From Cupriavidus sp. D384 (lineage in GTDB: Bacteria > Pseudomonadota > Gammaproteobacteria > Burkholderiales > Burkholderiaceae): a DNA stretch of 64,000 nt. Numbering within the stretch: the first letter of the stretch is position 1; each line of letters starts with the position of its first letter. The translations under genes and the position numbers were made by a program. The stretch lies in NCBI RefSeq assembly GCF_001652915.1, contig NZ_BBQI01000005.1, forward strand, positions 53,146-117,145, read 5' to 3'. This document shows positions 1 to 15,102 of the stretch, one piece after another. Below the pieces are notes generated by a model. The model did no database searches. It saw only the letters and a list, made by a program, of their open reading frames with translations, and was not told the origin of the DNA.

Positions 1-73
1 CCTCCACGTGCAGATGTTCGCAGGGCAATCCTTGGGCAATGTAGTCCCTGACTTGTTCCGGAGTAGGCAGCAT
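1..73 (-). CDS. ibaG: BolA-family protein IbaG, N-terminal part
   Basis: Only the first 24 codons are inside the window (MLPTPEQVRDYIAQGLPCEH..., then off the left edge). BolA/IbaG proteins are small helix-turn-helix-like proteins that work with monothiol glutaredoxins in iron-sulfur handling. The start and the position directly after the mla genes match the mla-ibaG-murA order known from enterobacteria and betaproteobacteria, which is why I call IbaG rather than BolA. The start codon is 35 bp from the end of the ABC permease gene. Confidence 0.8.
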   Translation of the reverse strand, partial: MLPTPEQVRDYIAQGLPCEHLHVE

Positions 74-107
74 GTCTGTCTCTGTGAATTCGGTGATTTG
101 CGGCAAA

Positions 108-931
108 TCAGTGCCGCAGCTTGTAACCCTTGCTCAGCAGGCGCAGCGCCAGCGCGGCCAGCACCACGAACGCCACGGTCACCACGGCCAGGCTGTGCAG
201 CGGCGGCACGTCGGACACGCCGAAGAAGCCGAAGCGGAACCCGTCGATCATGTAGAAGAAGGGGTTGGCGTGCGACACGGCCTGCCAGAACGGCGGCAAG
301 GAATGAATCGAATAGAACACGCCGGACAGGAACGTGGCCGGCATGATCAGGAAGTTCTGGAACGCGGCCAGCTGGTCGAACTTCTCGGCCCAGATGCCGG
401 CGATCAGCCCCAGCGTGCCCAGGATGCCGGCACCTGCCAGCCCGAACAACAGGATCCAGAGCGGATGCGCGAAATGCAGGTTCGCAAACCAGGCCGTCAC
501 CACCAGCACGCCCAGGCCCACGCAGAGTCCGCGCACGATCGACGCCACCACGTAGGCGCCGAACATTTCCCAGTGCGACAGCGGCGGCAGCAGGATGAAC
601 ACCAGGTTGCCGGTGATCTTTGACTGGATCAGCGACGACGAACTGTTCGCGAACGCGTTCTGCAGCACGCTCATCATCACCAGGCCTGGCACCAGGAAGG
701 CGGTGTAGCTGATCTGGTCGTAGACGCGCACCCGGTCTTCGAGCACATGGCCGAAGATCAGCAGGTACAGCACGGCGGTCAGCACCGGCGCGGCCACGGT
801 CTGGAAGGACACCTTCCAGAAACGCAGCACTTCCTTGTAAAGCAGCGTACGGAAGCCGACCAGGCCGCCGACGCCCATCGACGCGAGGCGCTGTTCCTCG
901 CGCTGGGCCATGTTGACCTCCACGGGATTCT

Positions 932-935
<4 letters not shown>
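108..935 (-). CDS. ABC-2 type transporter permease (YadH-like)
   Basis: 275-residue inner-membrane permease with about six hydrophobic segments and the ABC-2 layout of the YadH/COG0842 family. It should form an exporter with the ATPase encoded just upstream, whose stop codon overlaps this start by 4 bp (ATGA), so the two are translationally coupled. The substrate is unknown. The pair is commonly found between mlaB and ibaG in Burkholderiaceae, which hints at an envelope role, but nothing in the sequence proves that. A second ATG eight codons in is a possible alternative start. Confidence 0.88.
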
Positions 936-1882
<947 letters not shown>

Positions 1883-2019
1883 GGCCGAATGTCTTGGGAT
1901 GGGGCCGCTTGGCGGTCAGCCTTATCTGGATTTGGGGGAGCGCCCCTGAGGTTAGCCGCGCAGCACCTGTGGAATCGTGTCAGGACACTTGGGGGCGACT
2001 TGGGGACAAACAACCCGGA

Positions 2020-2047
2020 ATTATAGGGGATGCGGGGGTTCCCCCGC
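2020..2047 (-). promoter_or_regulatory. Putative promoter for the YadGH-type exporter with adjacent GC hairpin
   Basis: On the minus strand a perfect TATAAT (2025 to 2020) is preceded by a 7-bp-arm inverted repeat (arms 2032-2038 and 2041-2047) where the -35 and spacer would lie. The -35 hexamer is poor. The hairpin follows the mlaB stop and has no T-run, so it may be the 3' end structure of mlaB mRNA. The downstream bases CCGGG form a GC-rich discriminator. The gap 1883-2134 shows nothing else. Confidence 0.45.
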
Positions 2048-2134
2048 TTTGCCCGGCGCGGCGCCAGGCCCTCGGCCCGACGCCGTGGCATCGCATGGCC
2101 GCACGCAATGGCACGCGCGGCAACGGATGCCGGT

Positions 2135-2437
2135 TCAATGTCGGTGGTGGTGGTGTTCCGGGTGGGTAGCGGTGGCGGCGGTCAGGCCCAGCAGGCCGTC
2201 GACCCCGTAGAGGCTGGCCAGCGACCGCAGTTGCGGCGAGGCACCGGCAATGGCCAGCGACTGGCCACGCTCGGCGGCAGCCCGCTGCCAGGCCAGCAGC
2301 ACGGCCACGGCGGAGGAATCCACCTGCGCCAGCGCGCTGCAATCCACCGTCACGTCGCCCTGCTGCACGCGCGACAGGCCGTCACGCAGCACGGTGGCGG
2401 CGTTGCGGTTGGTCAGCGAGGAGCCGAGGGCTGGCAT
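2135..2437 (-). CDS. mlaB: STAS-domain protein MlaB
   Basis: 100-residue STAS protein. MlaB binds the MlaF ATPase on the cytoplasmic side and is needed for activity of the MlaFEDB lipid transporter. The core DCSALAQVDSSAVAVLLAW carries the STAS loop with the conserved Asp-Ser-Ser, as in other MlaB proteins. Unusually the chain ends in a histidine-rich tail (THPEHHHHRH). It is the last mla gene and is separated from mlaC by an intrinsic terminator at 2474-2503, so it may be expressed at a lower level than the rest or from a separate start. Confidence 0.85.
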   Translation of the reverse strand: MPALGSSLTNRNAATVLRDGLSRVQQGDVTVDCSALAQVDSSAVAVLLAWQRAAAERGQSLAIAGASPQLRSLASLYGVDGLLGLTAATATHPEHHHHRH

Positions 2438-2473
2438 GGATGGAAGGCGCTGGAAACGTGGACGGGCGTGTCG

Positions 2474-2503
2474 AAAATGAAAACTCCCGCCCGGGGGCGG
2501 GAG
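2474..2503 (-). terminator. Intrinsic terminator between mlaC and mlaB
   Basis: Perfect 8-bp stem (2484-2491 with 2496-2503) with a 4-base loop. On the minus strand it is followed by TTTTCATTTT. It lies 70 bp past mlaC and 37 bp before the mlaB start. Confidence 0.7.
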
Positions 2504-2573
2504 CGTCCGGTCATTGTAGACCAGTTTGGCCGCGCCGTGCTGCAGCGCAACCAGATTCGCATGAACCGGCCGT

Positions 2574-3203
2574 TCAGCTCTTGGCGTTGGCCAGCTGGCG
2601 GTTGCGGTCCTGCAGCGTCTTGATGACGCCGTCCACGCCCTGCTGGTTGGCGATGGTGTTGAAGCTGCCCTTGTACGCTTCGGTCAGCCAGGCGCCCAGC
2701 ACGTTGATGTCATAGACCTTCCAGCCCTCGGGGGTCTTTTCCAGGCGGTAGTCCATCTGGATCGGCTCGCCCTTGTTGATGACCTGGGTGCGGATGGTGG
2801 CATCGGTGTCGTCAGCCGTGCCGCGATACGGACGGAACTGCACCTTCTGGTCGCGGATCTGGGCGATGGCGCCGGCGTACGTGCGGATCAGCAGCGTCTT
2901 GAACTCGTCGGTAATCACCTTCTGCTGTTCCGGCGTGGCCTTCGACCAGTTGCGGCCCATGGCGATCTGCGTGGTACGCGTGAAGTTGGCGTGGGGCAGG
3001 ATCTTCTGCTCGACGAGCTGGGTGATCTTGCCGATATTGCCGGCCTGCATGTCCTTGTCGGCCTGCACCGTGGACATCACCTCGTTCACCACGCCCTTGA
3101 CCAGGCCATCCGGCGTCGAGGCGTCAGCCTGCTGGGCCTGCGCAGCGCCAGCACCGGCAAAGGCAACAACAGTGAGGAAGGGGAGCAACAGTCGCTTGAT
3201 CAT
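2574..3203 (-). CDS. mlaC: Periplasmic phospholipid-binding protein MlaC
   Basis: 209 residues starting with a clear signal peptide (hydrophobic stretch LLLPFLTVVAFAGAGAAQA, cleavage near residue 23). The mature part matches the MlaC/Ttg2D family: the region around HANFTRTTQIAMGRNW and the stretch VYDINVLGAWLTEAYKGSF are characteristic. MlaC carries phospholipid across the periplasm between the outer-membrane MlaA complex and the inner-membrane MlaFEDB complex. The 249-bp gap to mlaA is longer than other gaps in the operon, and I see no terminator in it. Confidence 0.95.
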   Translation of the reverse strand: MIKRLLLPFLTVVAFAGAGAAQAQQADASTPDGLVKGVVNEVMSTVQADKDMQAGNIGKITQLVEQKILPHANFTRTTQIAMGRNWSKATPEQQKVITDEFKTLLIRTYAGAIAQIRDQKVQFRPYRGTADDTDATIRTQVINKGEPIQMDYRLEKTPEGWKVYDINVLGAWLTEAYKGSFNTIANQQGVDGVIKTLQDRNRQLANAKS

Positions 3204-3452
3204 GTGAATTTATCCTTTCTTTCCGGGACGGCACCTGCAGGGTATCGGCAGATCCACGCCCATCCGACAGGGCAACAATGCACCGCCATCGGAAATCATT
3301 GAAACACAGGCGTTAGCGGGGCATGGTACACGCACATGCCTCAAACACCACTTTCATACACTTTGTTTCAGAGCTCACAGCGCGCTCACAGGCCGGCCAG
3401 GCCCGCGCCTGCCATGGCTTGCGGGCAGACCTCGCGGGCTGCCCCCGGCGCC

Positions 3453-4247
3453 TCAGCCTTCCTTGGTATCCGAACCGGCCGGCGCGGCCTTGCCACCGCC
3501 ATCCGGGTCCTGCGGCGACTTCTGCTGGGGCTGCTGCGGCTGGTCCTCGTCATCCTGTGACGGCGGATTGCCGTCGTGGATCAGGTAATCGCGGCGCTGC
3601 AGGTACGAATCGCGCAGGAACGCGTATTTGTCCAGCGCGGCGGCTTCGATCAGGTTCGTGGCGCCAAGCAGCTGGGCCCGGCCGTCAACCACGCGCACGG
3701 TCGACACCGACAGGCTGGCGTACCACGGCGAAATATAGGTGGTCGGGTCCATGAAACGATCCACCACCATGCCCGTGCCATCCCGCACGCTGCTCGGCCC
3801 GAACAGCGGCAGCACCAGGTACGGCCCCGACGGCACACCCCACACGCCCATGGTCTGGCCAAAGTCTTCCTTGTACTTCGGCAGACCGGCCGGCGTGGCG
3901 ATGTCGATCAGGCCGCCCAGGCCCAGCACGCTGTTGATCGCCACGCGCATCGTGTCTTCCGCGGCCCGCGACGGCTTGCCCTGCAGCAGGTTGTTGGCCG
4001 CCGAGTACACATCGCTGACATTCGAGAAGAAGTTGCCCACCGCAGTGCGCACCGGCGACGGGACGTAGTCCTGGTAGCCCTCGGCCACCGGCTTCAACGC
4101 GTATTTGTCGAGATTGTCGTTGAACGTGGAAACGCCACGGTTGAACGGCTCCAGCGGATCTGCCGGGTTGGCATTGGGCCCGGTGGCGCAGCCGGCCAGG
4201 GCCAGCGCGACCAGCGATGCCGCGGTCAGGCGATGAAAGGTACTCAT
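3453..4247 (-). CDS. mlaA: Outer-membrane lipoprotein MlaA (VacJ)
   Basis: 264-residue lipoprotein with a type II signal ending in the lipobox LAGC at about residue 19. The VacJ core contains the motifs DPLEPFNRGVSTFND and GVWGVPSGPYLVLPLFGPSS. MlaA extracts mislocalised phospholipids from the outer leaflet. In enterobacteria mlaA is unlinked. Here it sits inside the operon between mlaD and mlaC, as in other betaproteobacteria. The last 45 residues are rich in Pro, Gln and Asp and are probably disordered. The start overlaps the mlaD stop by 4 bp. Confidence 0.95.
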   Translation of the reverse strand: MSTFHRLTAASLVALALAGCATGPNANPADPLEPFNRGVSTFNDNLDKYALKPVAEGYQDYVPSPVRTAVGNFFSNVSDVYSAANNLLQGKPSRAAEDTMRVAINSVLGLGGLIDIATPAGLPKYKEDFGQTMGVWGVPSGPYLVLPLFGPSSVRDGTGMVVDRFMDPTTYISPWYASLSVSTVRVVDGRAQLLGATNLIEAAALDKYAFLRDSYLQRRDYLIHDGNPPSQDDEDQPQQPQQKSPQDPDGGGKAAPAGSDTKEG

Positions 4248-4882
4248 TTGCTACCGCCCATCCCCGGCGCGGCCGGCAGGGCCGCTGCACCCGAGCCGGA
4301 CGCATTCGACGAAGCAGAGGAGGACGAGGAGGAAGATGCAGCCGGGGCCGGCGCGCTGCCGCCGCTGCCGCCGCTGCCGCCGCTGCCGCCGCTGTTGCCG
4401 CTGTTGCCGCTGTTGCCGCCTGCGCCGGCATCGGCCGCCTTGTTGTACAGGAACTGGCCGATCAGGTTTTCCAGCACCACGGCGGATTGCGTCATCGTGA
4501 TCTTGCTGCCCTGCGCCAGCATCTTGTCGTCACCGCCGGCTTCCAGCCCGATGTACTGCTCGCCGAGCAGCCCCGAGGTCAGGATCTTGGCCGACGTGTC
4601 CCGCGGGAATTCGTAGCGCTTTTCCAGGTTCATCGTCACGGTGGCCTGGTATTGCTTGTCGTCGAAGTTGATCGACGCCACACGGCCCACCACCACGCCG
4701 GCGCTCTTGACCGGCGCACGCGGCTTCAGGCCGCCGATATTGTCGAACTGCGCGGTGACCGCGTAGGTATCCTGGAACGACAGGCTGCTCATGTTGCCGG
4801 CTTTCAGCGCCAGGAACAGCAGTGCGGCGAATCCCACCACCACGAACAACCCCACCCAGTAGTCGAGCGAATTTTTCTTCAT
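4244..4882 (-). CDS. mlaD: MCE-domain protein MlaD with repetitive tail
   Basis: 212 residues: an N-terminal membrane anchor (about 9-27), one MCE domain (about 37-120, with VKSAGVVVGRV and GLLGEQYIGLEAGG) and a helix. MlaD forms a hexameric ring in the periplasm around which lipids pass to MlaE. From about residue 152 the tail is low complexity: Gly-Asn-Ser and Gly-Gly-Ser triplets, then Ala/Pro and a run of Ser. The triplets are encoded by a 9-bp tandem repeat (4355-4417). The tail is about 30 residues longer than the E. coli protein. Confidence 0.95.
   Translation of the reverse strand: MKKNSLDYWVGLFVVVGFAALLFLALKAGNMSSLSFQDTYAVTAQFDNIGGLKPRAPVKSAGVVVGRVASINFDDKQYQATVTMNLEKRYEFPRDTSAKILTSGLLGEQYIGLEAGGDDKMLAQGSKITMTQSAVVLENLIGQFLYNKAADAGAGGNSGNSGNSGGSGGSGGSGGSAPAPAASSSSSSSASSNASGSGAAALPAAPGMGGSK
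4355..4417. repeat. 9-bp tandem repeat inside mlaD
   Basis: Seven perfect 9-base units: four of gctgccgcc followed by three of gctgttgcc (plus strand). On the coding strand they encode GGS and GNS triplets in the periplasmic tail of MlaD. Gain or loss of units would keep the reading frame. Confidence 0.9.
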
Positions 4883-4905
4883 GCGAGTCTCTTGTCGAAT
4901 GCTTG

Positions 4906-5682
4906 TCAGCTGAACATCAGTGCGGTCAGCAGGAAATCCAGGCCGAGCACGGCCAGCGACGCCATCACCACGGTCCGCGTGGTGGCGCGCGACACCCCCT
5001 CGGGCGTCGGGTTGGCCTCGAATCCCTGGTACAGCGCGATGAACGTCACCGCAATGCCAAAAATAAAGCTCTTGATCACGCCGTTCAGCACGTCGGCGCG
5101 CACGTCCACGCCGCCCTGCATCTGCGACCAGAACGCGCCGGCATCCACGCCGATCAGCTGCACGCCAACCAGGTAGCCGCCCAGGATACCCACGGCACTG
5201 AAGATCGCAGCCAGGATCGGCATGGCGATGACACCGGCCCAGAAGCGCGGCGCGATCACCCGCTGCAACGGGTTCACGGCCATCATTTCCATGGCGGTCA
5301 GCTGCTCGCCGGCCTTCATCAGCCCGATTTCGGCCGTCAGCGACGTGCCGGCGCGGCCCGCGAACAGCAGGGCCGACACCACCGGCCCCAGTTCACGCAC
5401 CAGCGACAGCGCCACCAGCAGGCCCAGTGCCTGCTCGGACCCATAGCGGTTCAGCGTGTAGTACCCCTGCAGGCCCAGCACGAAGCCGACGAACAGACCC
5501 GACACGGCGATGATGACCAGCGACAGGTTGCCGACGAAGAACACCTGATCGGAAATCAGCCGGAAACGGCGCAGCAGGGCCGGCGACAGCGCCAGCACGG
5601 ACAGGAACATGCGCGTGGCGCGGCCCAGGCCGCCCACGAACTGGCGCACCGCGGCGCCGATGGTAGTGAAGAAGCCGGTCAA
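4906..5682 (-). CDS. mlaE: Phospholipid transporter permease MlaE
   Basis: 258-residue inner-membrane permease with five to six hydrophobic segments and the MlaE family motif region [19 protein letters not shown], followed by [20 protein letters not shown]. It forms the dimeric core of the MlaFEDB transporter. The only in-frame start at the expected place is TTG, whose last two bases overlap the mlaF stop (TTGA), implying coupling to mlaF translation. Confidence 0.95.
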   Translation of the reverse strand: MTGFFTTIGAAVRQFVGGLGRATRMFLSVLALSPALLRRFRLISDQVFFVGNLSLVIIAVSGLFVGFVLGLQGYYTLNRYGSEQALGLLVALSLVRELGPVVSALLFAGRAGTSLTAEIGLMKAGEQLTAMEMMAVNPLQRVIAPRFWAGVIAMPILAAIFSAVGILGGYLVGVQLIGVDAGAFWSQMQGGVDVRADVLNGVIKSFIFGIAVTFIALYQGFEANPTPEGVSRATTRTVVMASLAVLGLDFLLTALMFS

Positions 5683-6530
5683 CGCGCGCCTCCGGCCAGG
5701 AAATCTTCGGCCAACGTGGGGCCGGCGTAGTGGAAAGGCACCGGGCCATCGGCCTCGGCGTGCACGAACTGGCGCACAAACGGATCGCTCGACGCGCGCA
5801 GGTCGTCGGGCGCCCCTTCGGCGGCAATCTTGCCGTTCGCGATGAAATAGACGTAGTCGGCGATCTGGAAGGTTTCCTGCACGTCGTGCGAGACGATGAT
5901 GGTGCTGGCGCCCAGCGCGTCGTTGAGGTCGCGGATCAGGTTGGCCGTCAGCCCGAGCGAGATCGGGTCCAGCCCCGCGAACGGCTCGTCGTACATCAGC
6001 AGCGCCGGGTCCAGCGCAATGGCCCGCGCCAGCGCCACGCGCCGCGCCATGCCGCCCGAGATCTGCGCCGGCATCAGGTCGCGCGCCCCGCGCAGCCCCA
6101 CCGCGTTGAGCTTCATCAGCACCAGATCGCGAATCATTGATTCGGGCAGGTCCGTGTGCTCGCGCAGCGGGAATGCGACGTTGTCGAATACCGACAGGTC
6201 AGTAAACAGCGCGCCAAACTGGAACAGCATGCCCATCTGCCTGCGCACCGCATACAGCGCGGTCTGGTCCATGGCGTCGATATCGGCGCCATTGAACGTC
6301 ACGCGGCCACGCTGCGGGCGCACCATGCCGCCCACCAGCCGCATCACCGTGGTCTTGCCACAGCCCGACCCGCCCATGACGGCCACCACTTTCCCGCGCG
6401 GAAAACGCATGGAAAGGCCGGAAAGGATGGGCTTGTCGCCAGCCGCGTATGCAAAATCGACATCCGCGAGTTCGACGACGTTGGGGCCTGTAAAGGCCTG
6501 GCCAGACGGGTTCGGCACGTTAGCGGTCAC
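5679..6530 (-). CDS. mlaF: Phospholipid transporter ATP-binding protein MlaF
   Basis: 283-residue ABC ATPase. Walker [10 protein letters not shown] lies near residues 53-61, signature ISGGM near 157-161 and Walker B LLMYDEP near 177-183, and the substitution-prone C-terminal tail contacts MlaB in this family. It energises the MlaFEDB lipid transporter. It is the first gene of the mla operon. The chosen start is GTG at 6530, about 20 bases after the expected transcription start of a perfect TATAAT at 6563-6558. Confidence 0.95.
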   Translation of the reverse strand: MTANVPNPSGQAFTGPNVVELADVDFAYAAGDKPILSGLSMRFPRGKVVAVMGGSGCGKTTVMRLVGGMVRPQRGRVTFNGADIDAMDQTALYAVRRQMGMLFQFGALFTDLSVFDNVAFPLREHTDLPESMIRDLVLMKLNAVGLRGARDLMPAQISGGMARRVALARAIALDPALLMYDEPFAGLDPISLGLTANLIRDLNDALGASTIIVSHDVQETFQIADYVYFIANGKIAAEGAPDDLRASSDPFVRQFVHAEADGPVPFHYAGPTLAEDFLAGGAR

Positions 6531-6557
6531 GATGTCACCGGATTTGAACAGGCGGCC

Positions 6558-6608
6558 ATTATAAGGGCTACTACCTATCGGTCGCCGTCCTGTGTGGTGA
6601 TCTCACCA
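6558..6608 (-). promoter_or_regulatory. Predicted mla operon promoter and upstream palindrome
   Basis: Minus-strand TATAAT at 6563-6558 without a good -35 hexamer. About 30-45 bp upstream lies a 14-base inverted repeat TGGTGA-TC-TCACCA (6595-6608), which could be an operator or a factor-binding site. Assignment as the mla promoter rests on position only. Confidence 0.45.
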
Positions 6609-6680
6609 TTGCACAGCCGGCAACAATCCGAGACAAAGGTGTGACGCCACCCCGACCCTGGCCAGGGCGGCAGCACGCGC

Positions 6681-7769
6681 TCAGGGTTCGGCGCGCGGGC
6701 CGGCCTGGCGCAGGATCACCTGCCACTGCACCGATTCCGAGCGGATGGCGGTGGCAAAGGCGTCGGGCGAGTCGCGCACCGGGGTCAGACCGGCAGCCAT
6801 CAGCTGGGCCTGCACGCCGCGTTCGTTGGTCACACTGTCCAGCTCCGTAGCCAGTCGCGCGACGATTGCACGCGGCGTCTTGGCCGGCGCCATCACGCCA
6901 TACCAGGCCAGCGCGCCGTACCCTTCCATGCCGGTTTCCTGCAGCGTCGGCACCTGTGGCGACAGCGGCGAGCGCACCGGCCCGGTCACGCCCAGGATTT
7001 TGAGTGCCCCCGAGCGCACATGCGTCTGCACCGCGGCCCAGGAACAAAAGCAGGCGCTGATGCGGCCCGCAAGCATTTCCTGGACGACTGCGCTCTCGCC
7101 CTTGGCTACCACCAGCGGGACGCTGGGCGGCATGCCGCGCACGGCGTACTCGGCATACAGATGCGATGGGCTGCCCGCCTGGCCATAGCCGTAGCTGTAA
7201 GACGCCGGGCTTGACCGCACCGCTGTGACCCATTGCTGGGGCGTGGTCATCGGCAAATGACCATCGATCACCAGGAACAACGGCGTCGCGGCCACCCGCG
7301 CCACGGGGGTGAAGTCGCGCATCACGTCATAGGGGACCGGTTCCAGCCCGGGCTGGATCAGCATGTTCGCCTGATGGAACAGCAGCGTATGGCCGTCGGA
7401 ACTGGCCTTGGCGACGAGATCGCCAGCCATGGTGCCTGCTGCGCCGGGGCGATTGTCCACCTCGACCGGCACGCCAAGCCTCTGGGATAGCCGTTCCGCC
7501 ACAAGACGCGCCACGGCGTCGGCAACGCCGCCGGCGGGAAACGGCACGATCATGCGCAGCGGCCGGGCCGGGAACGACACCGGGCGACTCGGCGGCTCCG
7601 CGCGAGCGGCAGGCGGAATGCTGGCAAGCTGGGCGACAGCGGGAGGTTGAGCAAGGGCCGTCGCCGTGCAAAGCGCCACGGCAACCGTACACCCCGACCA
7701 TCTGGCAGCGAGTATTGGCAACTTCGCTATACCTCGCCAAAGCCGCATGCATTTGCGTACTTCGGGCAT
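6681..7769 (-). CDS. TTT-family (Bug/TctC) periplasmic solute-binding protein
   Basis: About 362 residues. After an N-terminal signal region (hydrophobic segment around residues 20-40) comes the Bug signature: PARPLRMIVPFPAGGVADAVAR, VDNRPGAAGTMAGDLVAKA and VVAKGESAVVQEMLAGRI. Such proteins bind carboxylates for tripartite tricarboxylate transporters. No tctA or tctB partner is present, as is common for the many orphan Bug proteins of Cupriavidus and Bordetella. The ATG at 7769 is preceded by GGAGG at good spacing and is preferred over an in-frame TTG one codon earlier. Ligand unknown. Confidence 0.88.
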   Translation of the reverse strand: MPEVRKCMRLWRGIAKLPILAARWSGCTVAVALCTATALAQPPAVAQLASIPPAARAEPPSRPVSFPARPLRMIVPFPAGGVADAVARLVAERLSQRLGVPVEVDNRPGAAGTMAGDLVAKASSDGHTLLFHQANMLIQPGLEPVPYDVMRDFTPVARVAATPLFLVIDGHLPMTTPQQWVTAVRSSPASYSYGYGQAGSPSHLYAEYAVRGMPPSVPLVVAKGESAVVQEMLAGRISACFCSWAAVQTHVRSGALKILGVTGPVRSPLSPQVPTLQETGMEGYGALAWYGVMAPAKTPRAIVARLATELDSVTNERGVQAQLMAAGLTPVRDSPDAFATAIRSESVQWQVILRQAGPRAEP

Positions 7770-7930
7770 CAATTTCCTCCGGGCCGTACCCCACCGCTAC
7801 GGCACCAAATCGGCTGAAAGGATTTCGAGGCAGTCTCTTCTTATCTAGTTTGAGGAAATTGTAGGGACATTGCGTGGCAGCGCCCAGACCGCGTAAACGC
7901 TCTCCGGGCGGACCCCAATGTGAGCGCCCG

Positions 7931-7936
7931 TATAAT
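7931..7936 (+). promoter_or_regulatory. TATAAT -10 element placed for leaderless transcription
   Basis: Perfect TATAAT with only six bases between it and the ATG of the acetyltransferase gene. The expected transcription start falls on or next to the A of the ATG. No Shine-Dalgarno fits between. The -35 position has no good hexamer. Confidence 0.5.
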
Positions 7937-7942
7937 CGGTTG

Positions 7943-8476
7943 ATGCCTGAATTCGTCCTGCGGCCCATGCACCCCGCCGATCTGCCCGCCGTGCTCGCCA
8001 TCCAGGCACAGTGCTACGGCGAAGCGCTGGTCGAGTCCGCCGCTGCCCTGCAAAGCCGGCTTGCACTGTCTCCCGCCACCTGCTGGGTTGCGGCCGTGTC
8101 CTCGCCATCGCAAAACGGCCATTCCGATCCCTTGCTGGCCGCCTACCTGTTCACCCATGCCTGGCCCGAGTCATCGCTGCCACCCTGGAACGGCCAGCTT
8201 GTTTGCGACTGGCCCGATACCGAACCGCTGACGTGGTTTATCCACGACATGGCCGTTGCGCCAATCGGACGCGGCGCGGGACTGGCCTCCCAACTCCACG
8301 ACGCGGCGCGCGATGTGGCGACGAAGGCCGGGCTGCGGTCGTCACGGCTCATCGCCGTGCAGTCGGCCGACCGATACTGGCGCAGGCTCGGATATGCACC
8401 ACTGGCGGCCGGCAGGCATGCGGCCAAGCTGGCGGCCTATGGGGAGGGGGCGGTGTTGATGGGGTGTCTACTGTAG
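7943..8476 (+). CDS. GNAT-family N-acetyltransferase
   Basis: 177 residues. The fold is recognisable from the N-terminal FVLRPMHPADLPAVLAIQAQCYGEAL, the central strand WFIHDMAVAPIGRGAGLASQLHDAA with the acetyl-CoA-binding pattern (R/Q-x-x-G-x-G/A, here GRGAGLA), and the C-terminal YWRRLGYAPL. Substrate is not predictable. The start at 7943 is chosen over upstream in-frame codons because homology to GNAT proteins begins at once and a TATAAT sits six bases upstream. It converges on gltD across a two-way terminator. Confidence 0.85.
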   Translation: MPEFVLRPMHPADLPAVLAIQAQCYGEALVESAAALQSRLALSPATCWVAAVSSPSQNGHSDPLLAAYLFTHAWPESSLPPWNGQLVCDWPDTEPLTWFIHDMAVAPIGRGAGLASQLHDAARDVATKAGLRSSRLIAVQSADRYWRRLGYAPLAAGRHAAKLAAYGEGAVLMGCLL

Positions 8477-8506
8477 GTCAGCGCTTTCCGAGCCATCGTC
8501 CAAGAC

Positions 8507-8545
8507 AAAAAACCCCCGCAGCCTTCCGGCATGCGGGGGTTTTTT
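8507..8545. terminator. Bidirectional intrinsic terminator between GNAT gene and gltD
   Basis: Perfect inverted repeat with 14-base arms (8507-8520 and 8532-8545), GC-rich inside and A6/T6 at the ends, so it can stop transcription from both sides. Confidence 0.9.
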
Positions 8546-8569
8546 CCAGCCAGGGCCGGAACCGGCAGC

Positions 8570-10033
<1,464 letters not shown>

Positions 10034-10145
10034 GTTGCATCCTTGGTCTTGCTGGCGCGAGGCGGCCGGGCCGGCCTCGCGTGGGGTCAGTATCTTGTTG
10101 GCGCCGCAGCCGTGGCGGCGGCGCCTCTCGTGGTGTGGCTGCCGG

Positions 10146-14909
<4,764 letters not shown>

Positions 14910-15102
14910 GGGCTGAATTCCGGTGAAGGCTGCGCAGCCAGCAAGGGCATAGACCGAACGGGTGGCTGTTGCGGGGGGCCTCTTTATCGGGCGTGGCAGA
15001 CAGCTGGGACCGCAGCGGCGTACACGAGCGTGACGCGCCGCACAATGACTGTGGGTGGAGCAACTATAAGAGAATCGTCCGAGCCTCGCAAAAATATTAA
15101 AT

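Noticed and set aside
14910..15102. Additional gene upstream of gltB
   Set aside because: No frame with a start, ribosome-binding site and plausible composition; the stretch is the gltB upstream region running into the AT-rich RAYT flank.
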